DNA from: Paramyrothecium sp. XJ0827
Taxonomy: Eukaryota; Ascomycota; Sordariomycetes; Hypocreales; Stachybotryaceae
DNA: 64,000 bases
Assembly: GCA_020881915.1 (NCBI GenBank)
Contig: JAJFPB010000010.1
Location: forward strand, 1,550,001 to 1,614,000
Reading direction: 5' to 3'
Position 1 is the first letter of the stretch. Every line of letters starts with the position of its first letter. Below are positions 45,517-58,786 of the stretch, piece by piece. The position numbers and the translations under genes are program-made. Below the pieces are notes generated by a model. It did not search any database. It worked only from the letters and a program-made list of their open reading frames with translations, and was not told where the DNA came from.

Positions 45517-46431
45517 TCAAGCCGTCTTCCTCAACGAATTGTAATGCTCGCCCAGCCCGTAGCCGTGCCTGTAGTATGCGAGCCACAGCGTCTTCCCGGA
45601 CGCCTTGCCCTCCTCCTCGCCGATGCGCTCGGTGCGCCCGTCCTGGATCACGCGGAGCTCCACGCCGTACCGCCGCGCGAGCGCCATCAGCTCCAGCTGC
45701 CCGCCCCAGTCGGCCGTGTCCCTCATGCGCGCCGCGTATCCCGCCAGGTCCTCCTCGAGGAAAGGCGCAAAGTCGTCGCTGTTCTCGAGCATGTACGCGG
45801 CGGCGGCCCTGCGCACCGTCCGGTACCCGGGCTCGCCGGGCTCGGCGCCGAGGGGGATCGAGTACTGGCCCAACTGGTCGGCGACGGCGGAGAAGAGGCA
45901 GTGTCCGTCGGGGGCTATATCCTTCTCCACAAGCTCATGCGTCTTGAACATCTTCTTCATGTACTCGCTCTCGCGTGCGCGGTGGTCCGTCATTGTTGAG
46001 GCCTCCTCCTCGGCTCGCAGGCTGGCGGCTTCCTGCTCGGCTGCGCGGCGAGCCATACGCTCCTTCTGGCGGTTTCTCTTCTTGCCTGCTTGACCGGAGC
46101 TGTTGGATTCGGAGACTTGGAGTTGTTCCACTCCTTGATTCAGTGAGTCGTCGATAGTCGTCTCGTTCTGCAACCCCTCGTCATGCGCGGCGGCCGCCGC
46201 TTCGTCTGGGGGGTTGTCAGAGGCTTTGTCCTCCACAGCTCCTGGCGTGAGGGAGGCAGCCTCGGCCGCTTGTCTCTCTCGTAAGGTCCGTTCCATCTCC
46301 GCGCATTCGTCGTTGACCCCCTTGCGCGTCTTTTTCGAGGCGTTCTTCTTCTTGTTTGTGATCCTGCCCTGTAGATCCTTCAGCTCCCGCCGGTGGCGAA
46401 CCTGCATCTGTTCCAAAGACTCGGCCTCCAT
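45517..46431 (-). CDS. otu2: OTU-domain deubiquitinase, Otu2/OTUD6B type
   Basis: A single exon of 304 aa. The N-terminal about 165 residues are a charged, coiled-coil-prone segment (RRELKDLQGRITNKKKNASKKTRKGVNDECAEMERTL, then KKRNRQKERMARRAAEQEAA). This is the hallmark of the OTUD6B/Otu2 subgroup. The OTU cysteine-protease domain follows: PDGHCLFSAVADQL holds the active-site Asp175 and Cys178, and LGEHYNSL holds the catalytic His296. In yeast Otu2 acts on ribosome-associated ubiquitin (40S proteins) and translation initiation, and a similar role is inferred here. It is convergent with the methyltransferase gene, about 150 bp between stops. The Ala-rich linker at about 75-105 is probably flexible. 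Confidence 0.92.
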   Translation of the reverse strand: MEAESLEQMQVRHRRELKDLQGRITNKKKNASKKTRKGVNDECAEMERTLRERQAAEAASLTPGAVEDKASDNPPDEAAAAAHDEGLQNETTIDDSLNQGVEQLQVSESNSSGQAGKKRNRQKERMARRAAEQEAASLRAEEEASTMTDHRARESEYMKKMFKTHELVEKDIAPDGHCLFSAVADQLGQYSIPLGAEPGEPGYRTVRRAAAAYMLENSDDFAPFLEEDLAGYAARMRDTADWGGQLELMALARRYGVELRVIQDGRTERIGEEEGKASGKTLWLAYYRHGYGLGEHYNSLRKTA

Positions 46432-47213
46432 TTTATGGCCGGTGGTGTTGTAGACGCAATGCTGGATCTCTTCTCGTACAAAGTAACCTCAAGCTGCTCA
46501 TTAACGAGATATCGCAGCTCTGATAGCTTGCGGCTTGGAAATTTGGAAAGTCCACCAAGGTAAGGTACGGTCAGAAAGATTAAGGTCAGGTACCTGAGCA
46601 GCTTAGTCCCTGAAAATGGTGGGGTAGCATTAAAGGCCTTGGATTGTGTACCCCGCCAACCCGCCATCCAACCTCCAACATCCCGGACACTTGGAGCTGA
46701 ACGTGCAAATGCGCGATGCAAGTACTCATGAGACAAGAGCGCGACGTCTTGATTTTCTGGGTTGTGAGTGCATCTATCCAAAAGCTGCAGACCACTTGCT
46801 CTGAAACACAAGCCCGGTTTTTCCGGTAACATAAGCATGGCAAACCCGCGAATCTTTGTCTCTTCTTTCTACGAGCTCCGCAGCCTTCTAACATAACTTC
46901 TGCAAAGTCAATGTCTGAGTGATGTCTTGTAGGTCAAGTAGGGTATATATTGGCATCGCTAACTGTATCAAAAACGCTTTTGTTCTCCCGGTGGTCGGGG
47001 AGGGTCCAAGCCCCTCTTCTCATCCAGAACGCCGCCTCAAAAACACAATGCAAACTTGGATAATCTTGACCCCGAGGTCGCAGTCTTTCCAAACTCCTCA
47101 GAATCCCCCATAGCAAGGAAATTTGGATCTTCTAAATGAATGGCTGTCCCGTTGTTCTTCTCTTCTTCTCGCTGTCGTACTGGGTAGAGGCCCGCTTCCT
47201 GACATGCCTAGAC
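46432..47213. other. Intergenic region
   Basis: The promoter of otu2 and the 3' flank of apsA. It contains an AAGGTAAGGTACGG...CAGGTACCTGAG repeat cluster at 46557-46600. No supported gene. Confidence 0.6.
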
Positions 47214-50200
47214 TTAGAATCCCTTGAATGGATCCTCGCGAAAGAAATCATCCTCGGTTGGTGCTCTGCTACCACCGTAATAGTCGTCAGACGCTCTTGT
47301 GCTTTTTGCAGCGTGGGCATTTCCACGATGACGGCTTCGGCTCCTTCTTCTTCGGATCTCCTTGCTCCGTCGGCGGAACTCCTGTCTCATCTCGTCCTGC
47401 TCATCGGGATACTCCTGGAACTGAGAATATGCCAAGGGGCTAATGAATGCCTCCATCCTCACGGTGCCGATCGCGTCAAAGAAGTTGCTCGGTCGCGATG
47501 ATGCTTCTGATGTACGCTGGGACCCGGCCTGGCTCATGCCCCATGTAAGGTTGCTTGATGCCTGCGACTGGTATATGTCGGACGAGCCTGCCGTCCCGAC
47601 GCTGGCTCCCGCAGTGCTATTAGTCGCGTGGTGGCTGGAAGCGTTGCTGGCTGGGCCAGAAAATCCCCGGAACGAGAGTGGTGGCGGAACATGACCCCCC
47701 GTATTGCTCCGTTTACGACCATGAACCATAGCGTGGTTTGCACGATCTTGGAAGCGCGGGATGAATGGCGGCTCTGCAGCATCTCGGGAATCATCCCTGA
47801 CGTGGCTGCTGGTAATTGTCCCAATGGTCTCTGGAACTTGGAAGCTCGCCCCTTCCCCAGGAGAGGACAGCACGGTGGGCATACTTGGGATACTTGGTGC
47901 TCCGGCTCTGGCTGAGCCTGCAGGGCGGTTCTTAGCCAGGCGAATGGAATCACGTATGCCACCTCGCTTGAGCTTGGGTTGCTGCGGCTCAAAATCAGGC
48001 ACGTGTAGCTGCGCAACCTGCGGCTGTGGAGACATGATATCTGGTACAGCTTGTGGGGAGTGTGCAAGGAATGATAGCGCAGTGAGCCAGATGTAGTGTC
48101 TTTCGGCCGATGTTGCTGTGAATTTGAGCGCTCTTTCTGGCGTCAAAATCAGAATCGATCTATTGAACACTGGACCAGCACCCTTTGGAGCTGGGTTATC
48201 GTCTTTAACGTCAAGAACAGATTGGATGGTCACTACATGGGGTTAGTTCAACATCACTTCGAGGGAGCCGGCGCCTGCAACTCACATTTTCGACCAGACT
48301 TCCCCATAAGGGCACTACCTGAGGAGGGCTGCTTGCTACTCCAAAGGATCGCCCGTTCGTAGGGTGCTAGCCAGACCCAGCGCTTGTGGCGATCATTGTT
48401 GTCGTCTTTGCCGTTGTTTTCAGAAACACCAAATGATGTCCTCCTTCGGACGTATTTGAACATCCATTCGCCAATCATTGTTTGGGCAATCGCATCCACA
48501 ACACCCGTGGTTTGAGCGGTGCCCGCTTGTGACTGCACGTCGGTGTTGACAGTATTGTGAGTATTGTAGGTATTGTCGGTAGTCGTGGAGAGCTGGTGGC
48601 GATGTCTTCTGTGGTAGCTGCTTCTGCTATCCTGATTGCGTGGATTCGTGAGATCCGCCCGTGGAAGTTGAGGCAGTCCGGGACTTTCCGGGGCTTCAGT
48701 GGAAGGAGATAATGGAGGAGGCGAACGACTGCCGTGTCTACGATAGCGATGGTTTCTTGGTAGTGCTGCAGCAGAGCGTACCTTGCGAATGCTGTTGGAC
48801 CGGTAAACATTTGCACCTTGATTCCTCCGCTGCCATCCATCGATGCGAGTCGGACTTCGCTGACCATCACTAGGTGCGCTGCTAGTGAAAGGTGGTCTCC
48901 TGGAGCTGGCTCGGGTGGGAATGGGAAAAGGTGGGTTTCTCACATCGCCGAGGCTTGGACTCCTTGAGCGGGCTTGATGGGTGGCCATGCCATTTTGTAT
49001 CATGGCAGCCTTGCGCATGACGCTTGCTCGGTTGATGGGTCCAGCCACAGGAGACATGGGTTTCTCGGTGGCTTTTCCAGGTTTCGCTGGCAACTTCCAG
49101 GCATCTATCCCTCGATCCGTAGCAGAAGGGCTATGAAGATCGGTGATGATCGGTTTAACCGTCGGCTTCGTCATGGTTGTGATCGTCCTGGGGGCTGCTT
49201 CATCAGGAGACGTTGGGACAGTGCCCGCAGAACTCCTTTGTCCCGGAGTGACGGAGGGTGGCCGAGGTGCTGACAGAGCTGTTCGGTACTCGGAATCGCT
49301 CAGGTCCGCGTCACCAAACTCATCGCCATCATCAGAGCTCGCGGTGTCAAATCCGGCAAACAGGCTGCTGAATCGGTGCGGACGGCGTATTGGGGCTGAT
49401 CTATCTGTAGAGAGAGGCCCGTTATCATTGTTGCCAGGGTAAGCATCCTGCGTCTCGGACTCTGCAATAGTGGCGGCTATGGGAGAAGAAGGTGGGTTCT
49501 CCATGTTCTGTTTTCCTGTCAACCTCCTAGGATTGCGTGGAGGCACTTGACCAGGAACAGGTGTGAAATCAGGATCAAAACCCGTGGTAGGCTGGACGTT
49601 CGGGGAGCCCGGTCGTGATGTAATAGTGGACGGCTGAAGATGAGTGGGAAGAAGTGCCAAGCGCTTGTCCGTCTGAATCCCTTCAGTTTGCACTGCCACG
49701 TCACTTGTTTCGGCGGCTGTGGATAGGTTCACTTGGCAGCCAAAGTGCTTGAAATGCTGAGGAAGTCGAGGCTCTCTCGGTGTAGAGGGTCTGCTGGTAG
49801 GTGGTTGAACACTAATTGTTGGAATAGGTGGCGGCGGCAATGTCGGAGCTGGGGGTATGAGATGTCGTTGAACGGGCGTGGTGTCCTCCGTTTGGGTCGA
49901 TGATGTGACCATTGCAGGCTTGTGGTTCTCGGGGAGCGTTGAAATGAGTGACTGAGGTGACTGAGGTGTTCGTGGTGGACTCAATGGCTCCATCAACGTT
50001 TGAGAGCCTGCCGAAACCATTTTGTATGTCACAGTCCTTGGTTCGATGATTAAAGGACGACTTGGCTGCACTCGCTTTCGTCGCTGGTTTGCTTCGATCT
50101 CCAAGTCGCCACGTGGTAGATTCTCAGCTCCTGTGTGCTTTTCGAGCTGGAGAGGCGCCGCGGGCGTATCCAGCTTGACCGCAGCGATCTTGGGCGAGGT

Positions 50201-51385
50201 CGGAGGAGAGAACTGAACACCAGTATCTACATACATGGGCTTTGGGATCTCAACAGTGTCTTGTTCGACAAGTACCGATTCCTCGTCTTCGCCGTCAACG
50301 GTCTCGAGCAGAGACTGGATCTTTCCACGGACAACGCTTCCCGGTCGCATCAGGCTATCCGAGCTTGGATTCCTTCTGTGGGCCTTGCTAGCCAAGCTGT
50401 CGCGGCTGAAGTTGCGTGTATGGCGATAGCCACTGTGGTGTGAAAGAGCGCTCTCGCGGCCATCCGCGTCCGTATGATCATCTTCCTCGTCATCAAAGTT
50501 GAGTTCATCGGCTAGGGAATGACCACCCGGTCGCATCATGCTGGATGCATTCAGAAGTGAGAACCGGACACTATTCGTAATGCTCATCGTTCTCACGCTG
50601 GCAGCATCGTTCTCCCTGGAACTCTCCTCGGGCTCGCTTTCATGGCTGCTGTGGCCGGCTTGTTGTGCACCAGAGTCGTGGTTCGCGTGAAAAGTAGCAA
50701 CCTCATCTAGCACAGCCTTGAGTCGGTTTTCGGCGATGTGCACCTTCCGCTCAAATTTACGACGCTCGTCCTCCCACTCATCCTTCTCCCGCACCCACAA
50801 GTCGTGATCCCGCTTAGATTCTTCCTCTTGTTGTCGGATCTTCTTTTGAGCAACATCCAGGCGTTTCTTCGTATCGGCGACGGACTCGACGGCATCATCT
50901 CTCTCTTTTACCAACTCACTCAAAGCCGAAGAAGTCCCTCCCTCGAGTAAGGCGAGTTGTCGTTTCAGGGAACGCGTCTCCTTGACGCTAGCTGCAAGAT
51001 TGGTCTTCAAAGAATCATGTTCATCTTTGGTGGCTTGGAGTGTAGACTCCAAACTTTCGATTACTTTAATCTTGTCGTCCTGTTCTCTTCTGAGGGCGAG
51101 GATTTCGGATACCAAATTAGCATGCAGTGTCGGAGTGAACCTACGCGGGTCCAGTATGCTAATGCTCTCATCCTTTGTGATATCTTTCGAGGATCTCTTT
51201 GATCCTTTGTCCATGCGATCATTCGGCATTGGCGGCGGCGACACCGATTTACCTGACGGTGTAAGTGAGCGTCGAGATCGCTTGGACGTTGCCGAAGGAG
51301 TTCGATATGGAGTATCTTGGGGTGTTGGTAAAGAGACGGCAGCTGGACCGCTCAGGTACTCGTCGTCGGTTTCCCATTCACCCAT
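47214..51385 (-). CDS. apsA: Cortical nuclear-migration protein ApsA/Num1 (Mcp5-type PH domain)
   Basis: The minus-strand model joins 51385-48286 and 48232-47214 (1372 aa). The 53-nt intron has a GTGAGT donor, a CTAAC branch and a TGTAG acceptor, giving GRK-LTIQSVLDVKDDN. After a Ser/Pro-rich head, residues about 85-245 form a long coiled coil (LVSEILALRREQDDKIKVIESLESTLQATKDEHDSLK). About 700 residues of Ser/Pro/Thr-rich linker follow. They contain repeated short STQTE, VAVQTEGIQT and GCQVN motifs also seen in ApsA relatives. A PH domain then lies at about 960-1090 (IGEWMFKYVRRR, KRWVWLAPYERAILWSSKQP, ERHYIWLTALSFLAHS), followed by a basic tail. ApsA/Num1 anchors dynein at the cell cortex through its PH domain and coiled coil, so that nuclei move and distribute along hyphae. 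It is the largest gene in the window. Confidence 0.9.
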
Positions 51386-54300
51386 TTCAAAATTGGATGT
51401 TCAGCTCGTACTACCAAGCTGAGTAAACGCCTTTAACAAAGTCGTGTGGCTGGCTCGTGGTCGGGACGATGGCGCATCAAATGGGTCTCGATCACTGTTT
51501 CACCAAGAGACAACGACAACAGGCAAGACTCGAATGACCCTGCAGAAAGGGGTAATAGGGACAATATGCCCCTTCAAAATCCACGCATCGACAGCAGTCG
51601 TCTCTTCCACTTTGTCAGTACATTGTCAAAGGCAATCGAACAATGAGTATCCCATGGCGGTATTTCCCAAGAACAAATTTGATAGGACAGCAACTCACAG
51701 GAACCGCTACTAAAGTTGGTCTCAATTGAAAGAAATTGGCAGTCGATTGGGGTCGGGTTGCAGCGCGTTATGAGACAAAGCGTGCTGTCTCCGCTGTGTG
51801 CCGCAGCGTTGTGCCGGCGTATTTCATAAGTCGAGTCTTGCTCGATCTTTCAGTCCGCGAATAATCAGGTTCGTTGGAACGGCAATGGCGATGTAATCCG
51901 GCCACGAAAAACGGCAACAAAAGCGCCGATACTTGTGTTTTTCGGTGGTACTCGTTGTTCCAGAGGAAAGTATGTGTGCAGGCGTGAACAAGCCACCAAC
52001 GGGTGATGCTGGTATAATTCGAGCGTTGAAAATCCAGAGACTTCGCGAATCGATTGGATGCGAGCCGGCTTGCAAGATAATGAAACAGACGTTGGACAGA
52101 GGAAACGATGCTTCCGGCGCAGCGTCGTAGGGAAGCAAAGTGCGTCCGTACAATTCAGATGTTGATGGCTATCAAGGCACAGTGAACGAGAACGCTCAGT
52201 GGGACGAGTGACAAATTGGAAACCGTCGGAAGAAGTCAAGAAAGCGGCAGGAAGGAATTGGAAGAGAGGAACTCGACGGTTGGCTCAGTCTTGGAGCTTT
52301 GGCAAGCCAGGGATGAAGGATAACTATGGATACATAACTCGTGGCCAGGAAACCATATTGGCAAGGCCTAATTACCGTATCAGCAGTGCATTGGCTCCAG
52401 GCCTAGGAACAAGTCCCTGATTGAGGTATCCCCATGCATGGGCAGGGGAGGCCATGGAGGCGAAAGACCCTGTCAGTATCCACTTCAAATGCTAACTCGG
52501 GAATTGGATGTTCGCGAGCCTCCACCAACAAAGCTCGAAACAACGAGACTGTTGTCACTGGCGTGGTCGGGCAGGCACTTAGTGCCAACTAGCGAATGGC
52601 TCATGAGCCGGCGCTCCTTTCCACCTGGCAAGGCCCCTTGCCGCAATCAGGTACGATGGGAGCTGAGCTTTGACAAAGACAAAGCCGACACAATTTGTGA
52701 AATGGCCGGGATCCCCGATACATTGAGCCGCTCCTGCTATTCTGACCATTCGCCCCAGGGGTACGAAACCGGTACCATTAATTAATTCCGGAGGACTGGG
52801 ATGGGACCAAAGATCGGGCTGCGGCCTGGGTCCAACACTGGTCGTAAACGATGGATGAGACGGCGGCACTGGCGTTGCAGTATTAGTGTGACGTCTCTGC
52901 TTCTGCATGCCTAACCACTTTGACGATTGGCGCGGCGGAAGTGCAAAGACGAGAAGCCGTTACAGATGCAACAGTAACAGTGCCTGCATTGCATGGGCAC
53001 CTCTCGGACGGGACAGCTGCGTAGAGCTGCGTGCAGCATGCAGCATGCAACATGCAAAGCGGGGTCGGGAAATGGCTCGCTCGGGCCTTGATGCATCCCA
53101 CTGGTGCTTCTTCTGTGCCTGTGCAGCAGCACACAGGGGTAGGAAGACGGAGGAGGGAGCTTGGCTTGCGCAGACTGTTGATGATCAGACGGTGGCTGCT
53201 GTGGGGATGAGGCAACGACGAGATGAATTTTGGGGGGGCTCCATGATGTACCCTCTATTGTTACGGTACGGCAGTGCACCAGAAGTTCCTGATTGAGAGG
53301 AAGAGGCGATGCTCAGGTCCCAGCTTTCAGGGGATCGAGAGGCTAGCGCAATGGCTCCTGCAGGTTCCGTACCTGGCTTGCCTGGCTTGCCTGGCTTGCC
53401 TCCAGTGAAGATACTGGACTGTGCCTTCCCGTGACGTGCGGCGCTCTCTCTCCTAATTGTTAGTGTCTATTTTAGCTCTGAACGTTCTAGTCCTTCTTTT
53501 CCCTCCCCGCCTTAATTAGATGACGGGCCGTTCCCAGAGTCGACGGCTGATAGATGGGTATTCTGCACGCCGCGATTCCATGAATCGCTTCCATGATGGC
53601 TGCCTTGCCTTGGTACTCAACATGAAAACAATCGATGGATCCGTACCCGCAACACGTCCTGATCGACGGTCTGATCACAGTTGTATCACCGCTGGCCGCC
53701 GACTTCTCCAAAAAATCACCACTGTCGAGGCTTTCCAGGATCAACCACGCGCAATCTTATTCTTGTCGATTCCGGTACCACAACGAGGGTCCCCTGTCTA
53801 GGCATTATGCAGACCGAGGCCTTGTCGGGAAGAGACCTTGAGCCCATGTGCTCTCGGAAGCTCTCCGCTCAGACATTGTGGGCTGGCTTCAGTGAGATGA
53901 ATGACAGCGGCGCGGCAATGGCGAAGATCAGGGCAGAAGCCATCGTTTCATATTTCTGACGGTTGGTTGGTCTACCTTTCCTATCAATCAATGGACGCAA
54001 ATCCCAACACCAATTTGCCTAGCGACACTCAAGGTCAGAAATGCAATGACCCAAGTACTCTTTCGGTCAAGCTTCTCCCTTCTGCTGCCAAACGGTCACA
54101 ACGAGCCCAAAGCGAAAGTCCTAAGTCACGCATTCTTAGGTATGCAATGCCCAAGCTCTGATCTTGTACGTGTTATAGGCCCCGTCACAAGTGCTTTTGG
54201 ATCCTCATCAATCAGTATAATGAAGTCCCTTCCCTGGTAGGATGGTGCTCCAGACGCGGCACAAAGGATCTGGTCGAACCAACCAGGATTCACCAGCATC

Positions 54301-56949
54301 ACTCTAGCCGCCACAGCGCTATGCAAGCCGTATCACATCGCCAGTCCCAACTTGGGAAGCTTAACCATAAGCCCCATCCATGAAGTCTCAATTTGTTTCC
54401 CCTCTGAACTTCGCGCGTCGTAGCTTTGTGGCGCTCGCGTAGCCAGAGGTAAGGCACAGATGCACGGGTCCCCCCACACGCGCCATTGAAAGCATTCTAT
54501 CCGGTCGAGGCTCTTGTCGAGCCTGCGGCAAAACACTCGCGTCCAAAGCACCGGTCCAGGCTATACGAGGATAAGAGGCAACCCAGCGATGATTTACTTT
54601 GTACCCTAGCTGATCCGATGGCTTCGTAGTGTTGGCTGTCTTTAGTCTCTTATCGTACTCGAGCTAGACCAAGCGGTCGAGGTTGGGGCTCACTGTCGGT
54701 CGACATCTCAGTAATGCTTCCTGTGGGCAAGGTAGCCCAGCTGATATCACATTGCATATGTATCACCAACGGCAGCGTGATTGCCCCCCTCAATTTCTTC
54801 AGCACATCCTTCCACAAGCAACCGACGAAGATTGTGTATGGTCGCCCATCTCGGCTAACGCGAGCTGCAAGATACTTGGGTGGCATTTGGTTCATACATG
54901 CACGACGTGCCGTGGGGCGCAAGTTCACATGTTGCATCAAGATGAATGCTATGGTCCTTCCCTCGCCCCAGTTGGAATTGAAACATGCATTATTCCAAAA
55001 TTCATTGGAGCACCCGACACGAAAATTCTGCTGATGCTACGGATGCCCCCCCAGGAAACACGAATGATTGAAGTCCTTGGCGGACCTATTCGGGCAACTC
55101 ACCCGTGGCCAACGGAAATCTGGGCGAGTTGCCCACAGCCGTCACAGGTCGAGAATTGGAACCTTGTTAGCTTGGGCTGTCAGATTATGTCCACCAACTG
55201 TTTTCTCGGCTTCCAGAGTAAGGGGAAGCATCTGCCCTGTGCATCAGCTCCTCTCGTCACCCACTGGTTCGCCGGCTTCAGCAGCCCTGTGCCGCGATCC
55301 TGGACCCAGTTCAGAGTAATATCAATCTGACCAACCTGGTTATTTCCTCTTAGTGCTTTCCAAGTCGGATCAACACCAATCTAATTAGTACGAGCAGCCT
55401 GGGTGGACAGCCCGATGCGGTAATTTTGTATGGATATCACTCATCCTTGTACAGAGGTAATTAGGGGAATTTCGGCCTCGACCCCAATCACTGGGTATTC
55501 AGGGTAATGAATCAACCTGCGCCCTCACTCACCCAGTGGATTAGATTTCGAACTGACACTTCCTCAGTCCCAAGTCGTGCAAGAATGGCCGCGTCAGATT
55601 CGTTTTTGAGGTCGTACGAAATTCGACCACCCCGGTGGAGTGCAAGTTAGCCGATGTTAGTATAGATTGCTCTCAAGCTTAGACATTCTATGTCTCCACA
55701 GTACTAAATCCCAACAACTCACGGCTTGAGCAGATATTGTAAAAGGCAGAACCGATTGCTTGGAATGTATTAGCAGCGAAGCAATGGTTGTACTTCCTAC
55801 GCGCAAGTTTTATGCCGAACAAGGAGAAGGCTTGTTCTATCCATTAGCCATATGGCCCTGTCCTTGTGATCCTCACGCTTTGACCTACACATGGTAGGCT
55901 CGTGTCACAGCATTATACTTGAAGCAACCGCTTTTTTCTTCCGTCGGGATCGACATACCGCCCAACTAGTCCTTTGGGCCGAGGGACGTCGGGTCGTGCT
56001 TTTAATATACAGCTCTACTATTGAATCGCACGCACGATTATTGAGAGCTAGCCTCCGTAACGTCTCCGTTTTGCAGAGCGAGACTTCCTCGATTTTACTT
56101 GGCCATTCTTGACGTTGATCGGACGCTTGACGTGCGATCTGGAGGCAGCCATGTTACTCTCAGTGTCATATAATCCTGTCTTTTTCTAATAAGGGCTGCA
56201 GGACCTTCCGTTGACTAGAATTGCATCCGGCCGGTCGTCCCACTCCGCTCGCACTGTTCCGAGCCGGTGTGGATGATAGGAACCCCGCAGGAATTTGGTT
56301 CCCGGACCGACCCCGAGGATGATGAGTATTCAGGTAGGCATGCACCAACCGGAGACCACTGTCTTCTGTAGATTGTATTGTCTCTAAAAGTCTCACAATC
56401 TGTAGTCTCGAATGAGCTTGCCCCGGGAGGTGCCACAAGCAGCTCCGACCGAAGCGAATCCCGCACTTCATGGTAAACTGCAGTTGCAATTCAGATATTG
56501 ATAGGGGTACAACTTGCAATGCCCATAATCGAAAATCCCTAGCCCGCTAGAGACAAGTCAAACCCAGCTACTACTCGACTAGTCAACAAGTCGTTCGATG
56601 TTAGGTTTAGGCTCTGTGGGTTTCCTGCGAGGCTGGAAGGGTTTGTTGCCACGCTCAAACATTGAGGCATTGTCTTGCTGACTTAAGATTCACTGTTGCT
56701 AGTCATCGAGCTCAAATTACGCTTCCTTGCTCTCCATAATGGATCATGAGCCATTGGTCTCATTCGCTGTCTGTCCCGATCTAGAGGATGTAGCTTGCTC
56801 ATCCACCCAAATAGGAATACTTGTCCAGATTCTCAAAAACTTGGACGCCGCTGGCTATCTATTACACGTCAGCCTTTCGTTTTGAAGATATCGAGGGCAA
56901 GTCATGATTCAGGCTAAGGGGAAAGGCTCAGGAATCAACGGGTGTGGAG
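51386..56949. other. Large gene-poor region
   Basis: Over 5.5 kb no frame is recognisable. The longest, 54683-55330 (+, 215 codons), overlaps a minus frame 54650-54940 and has no domain-like features. Both could be remnants. Simple repeats include GCATGCA-type at about 53033-53055 and TGCCTGGCT at about 53373-53401. Codon structure looks decayed, as in the neighbouring broken membrane-protein gene. Confidence 0.5.
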
Positions 56950-57768
56950 AGAGTCAACGCTTAGTTCACATCAGACCGTGAGCCGCCGACAACGAGAACA
57001 CCAAAAATGATGAACCACCAGCACCGAGAGAGATTTCAGAGCCCGTGTGCCCTTCTAGTATGCCGAAGGCAGGCACGTACCAGTGCAACTGGGCTTCGAG
57101 CTTGAAGGGCGGGCTGGAAATAATGAGGCCAATCCCACCAACCACCTGCGGCAGTCAGTTGGCACCATTTATGGCGGGCACGGAGGGGCGGTCCGAGATA
57201 GATGAAAGATATTGCAGTGAATCCTGAGATCCAAAACACCATGACCCCCATCACCTGGACTGCGCAAGCAAGAAAGCCAAGCTCTCGGATGGGGTATGTC
57301 CGCAGCTCGTAACAGGTGGGCCAGCACGACCTGGTCCGTACCGCCTGCGGTCCGCTCCCATCCGGCGGCGCGTGCTCCATAGTGCCGCTGGATGATGAGG
57401 CCGTGGGGGATGTCCACTTCTGAGCGTAGTGGTGCCTGCATTTACGGTCATGACGCGGCCCCAGCCAGCCGTTGACGATTCCTCGGCCGCCCATACGAGT
57501 CAGAGTTCGCAATTCTCGCTTACGAACTCACCATGAATAGATTGAGACCAATTCGAGTACATTGGCTCCCATGAAACCGGTCCAGCCGCCATCTAGGAGG
57601 CTCCCCCTGCAAACTCTGACGAGACACCACCTCTGGCAGCCAACCAAAGAAACCATTGATGACCCAGATGATGGAGCCTAACGTCTGCGAGCCGCTGCTC
57701 GAAATGGGACTTCCGACAAATGTCCACCAAGCCCACCCCCCTTGGGATATCGTACTTGTTGTGAACAT
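56950..57768 (-). pseudogene. Broken multi-pass integral membrane protein gene
   Basis: On the minus strand, pieces of one conserved fungal membrane-protein family appear in the right order but in different frames. They are LGSIIWVINGFFGWLP (about 57690-57625), GGWTGFMGANVLELVS (about 57590-57540), YELRTYPIRELGFLACAVQVMGVMVFWISGFTAI (about 57310-57210) and LPQVVGGIGLIIS (about 57150-57110), then a remnant of the usual WHIGLWNL. Breaks are a frameshift in or near the G-run at about 57600, another near 57180, and TGA in place of two conserved Trp codons at 57155-57157 and 57036-57038. A natural GTGAGT intron near 57530 may also exist. The family's function is unknown to me; the alignment relies on remembered consensus. 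Confidence 0.65.
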
Positions 57769-58786
57769 GGCCGCCACGTCATATAATACACCTCACGCGG
57801 TATAATGCAAAACCATCTTCCCAGTACCACGCAGGACTGGTGCCATGATTTTGTCGGCTGTGAAATGTGCTGATGGATGGTACGGTGGCATTCTAGGCCC
57901 GTAGCCAGGACATGTCGTCCCCTCCTTAGTATGGCAGCTGTGCCAGGCGTACACTATGCCTGGACCTTTGTGTTGATGCGACGCTGACCCCCTTGCTGCC
58001 TTAGCATCCCACTTCTCCGTCTGGCTGGGATATATCGGACGGTTAGATTTGCGGACCACCTCGGCGCTACAATGTGCTTGGCTTCATAGCGGCGATGGTG
58101 GAAGTGGAGTTGCGGACATTGCAACGGCCTTTGCCCGGCACCAGTCCATGGTTAATAAAGGGTTATCTTGGCAAGTCTAAGTTAAAAATCCTGCTTTCCG
58201 GGGCTTGAGCTGCTAATTCTCTATGGATCTATCCCAATAGATGGTGCAGTCGAGGAAGCTCGCAGGGCGTGAGTCTGTATGAGTGTCGACATGTCCAATC
58301 CTCATCTCCCGTAGCAGGTACTCATACTATTGACTCTTTGAACTTACCATTCACTTGTCGTTTTGGCCAATGGAAGGGGTTGTGTCTAAAGAATTGGATA
58401 TCAAGATGACCATATTTCGAGCCGCGTTCCTCTGAGGTAGTGCTCGTTGTACGGTCCCTGAGTGCAACCTACCCTACAGGTCGTATGTTCAACCATCAGC
58501 ATTTGAGTAATGCTACGTAACTGCCTTCATTAACTTGCTATGGACTATGTTGCCTCGCATTCATGCTCTACGGGACTTCAAGTACACCGGTAACTCGGGT
58601 GCGTCGTACAGTAGCTTACAACGATCAGGAGGTGTCGAGTGGTCCGAAGTGACTTATCCCCAGCCGAGGTTATCCACCAACCTCGTTGCATGTGGCTAAC
58701 CACGTACTCACTAAGAACGCCTCTACCGGCCACACAGAAGACAGCAATCAGCAAACACGATTAAACCGGGAGACAGATACTAGACC
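57769..58786. other. Intergenic region
   Basis: Upstream flank of the broken membrane-protein gene (-) and promoter of the dehalogenase gene (+). A minus frame at 57793-58059 has no recognisable features. Nothing else stands out. Confidence 0.55.

Noticed and set aside
54650..55330. Overlapping plus (215 codons) and minus (97 codons) frames
   Set aside because: Neither shows a recognisable domain or clear splice structure; kept as a possible remnant only.
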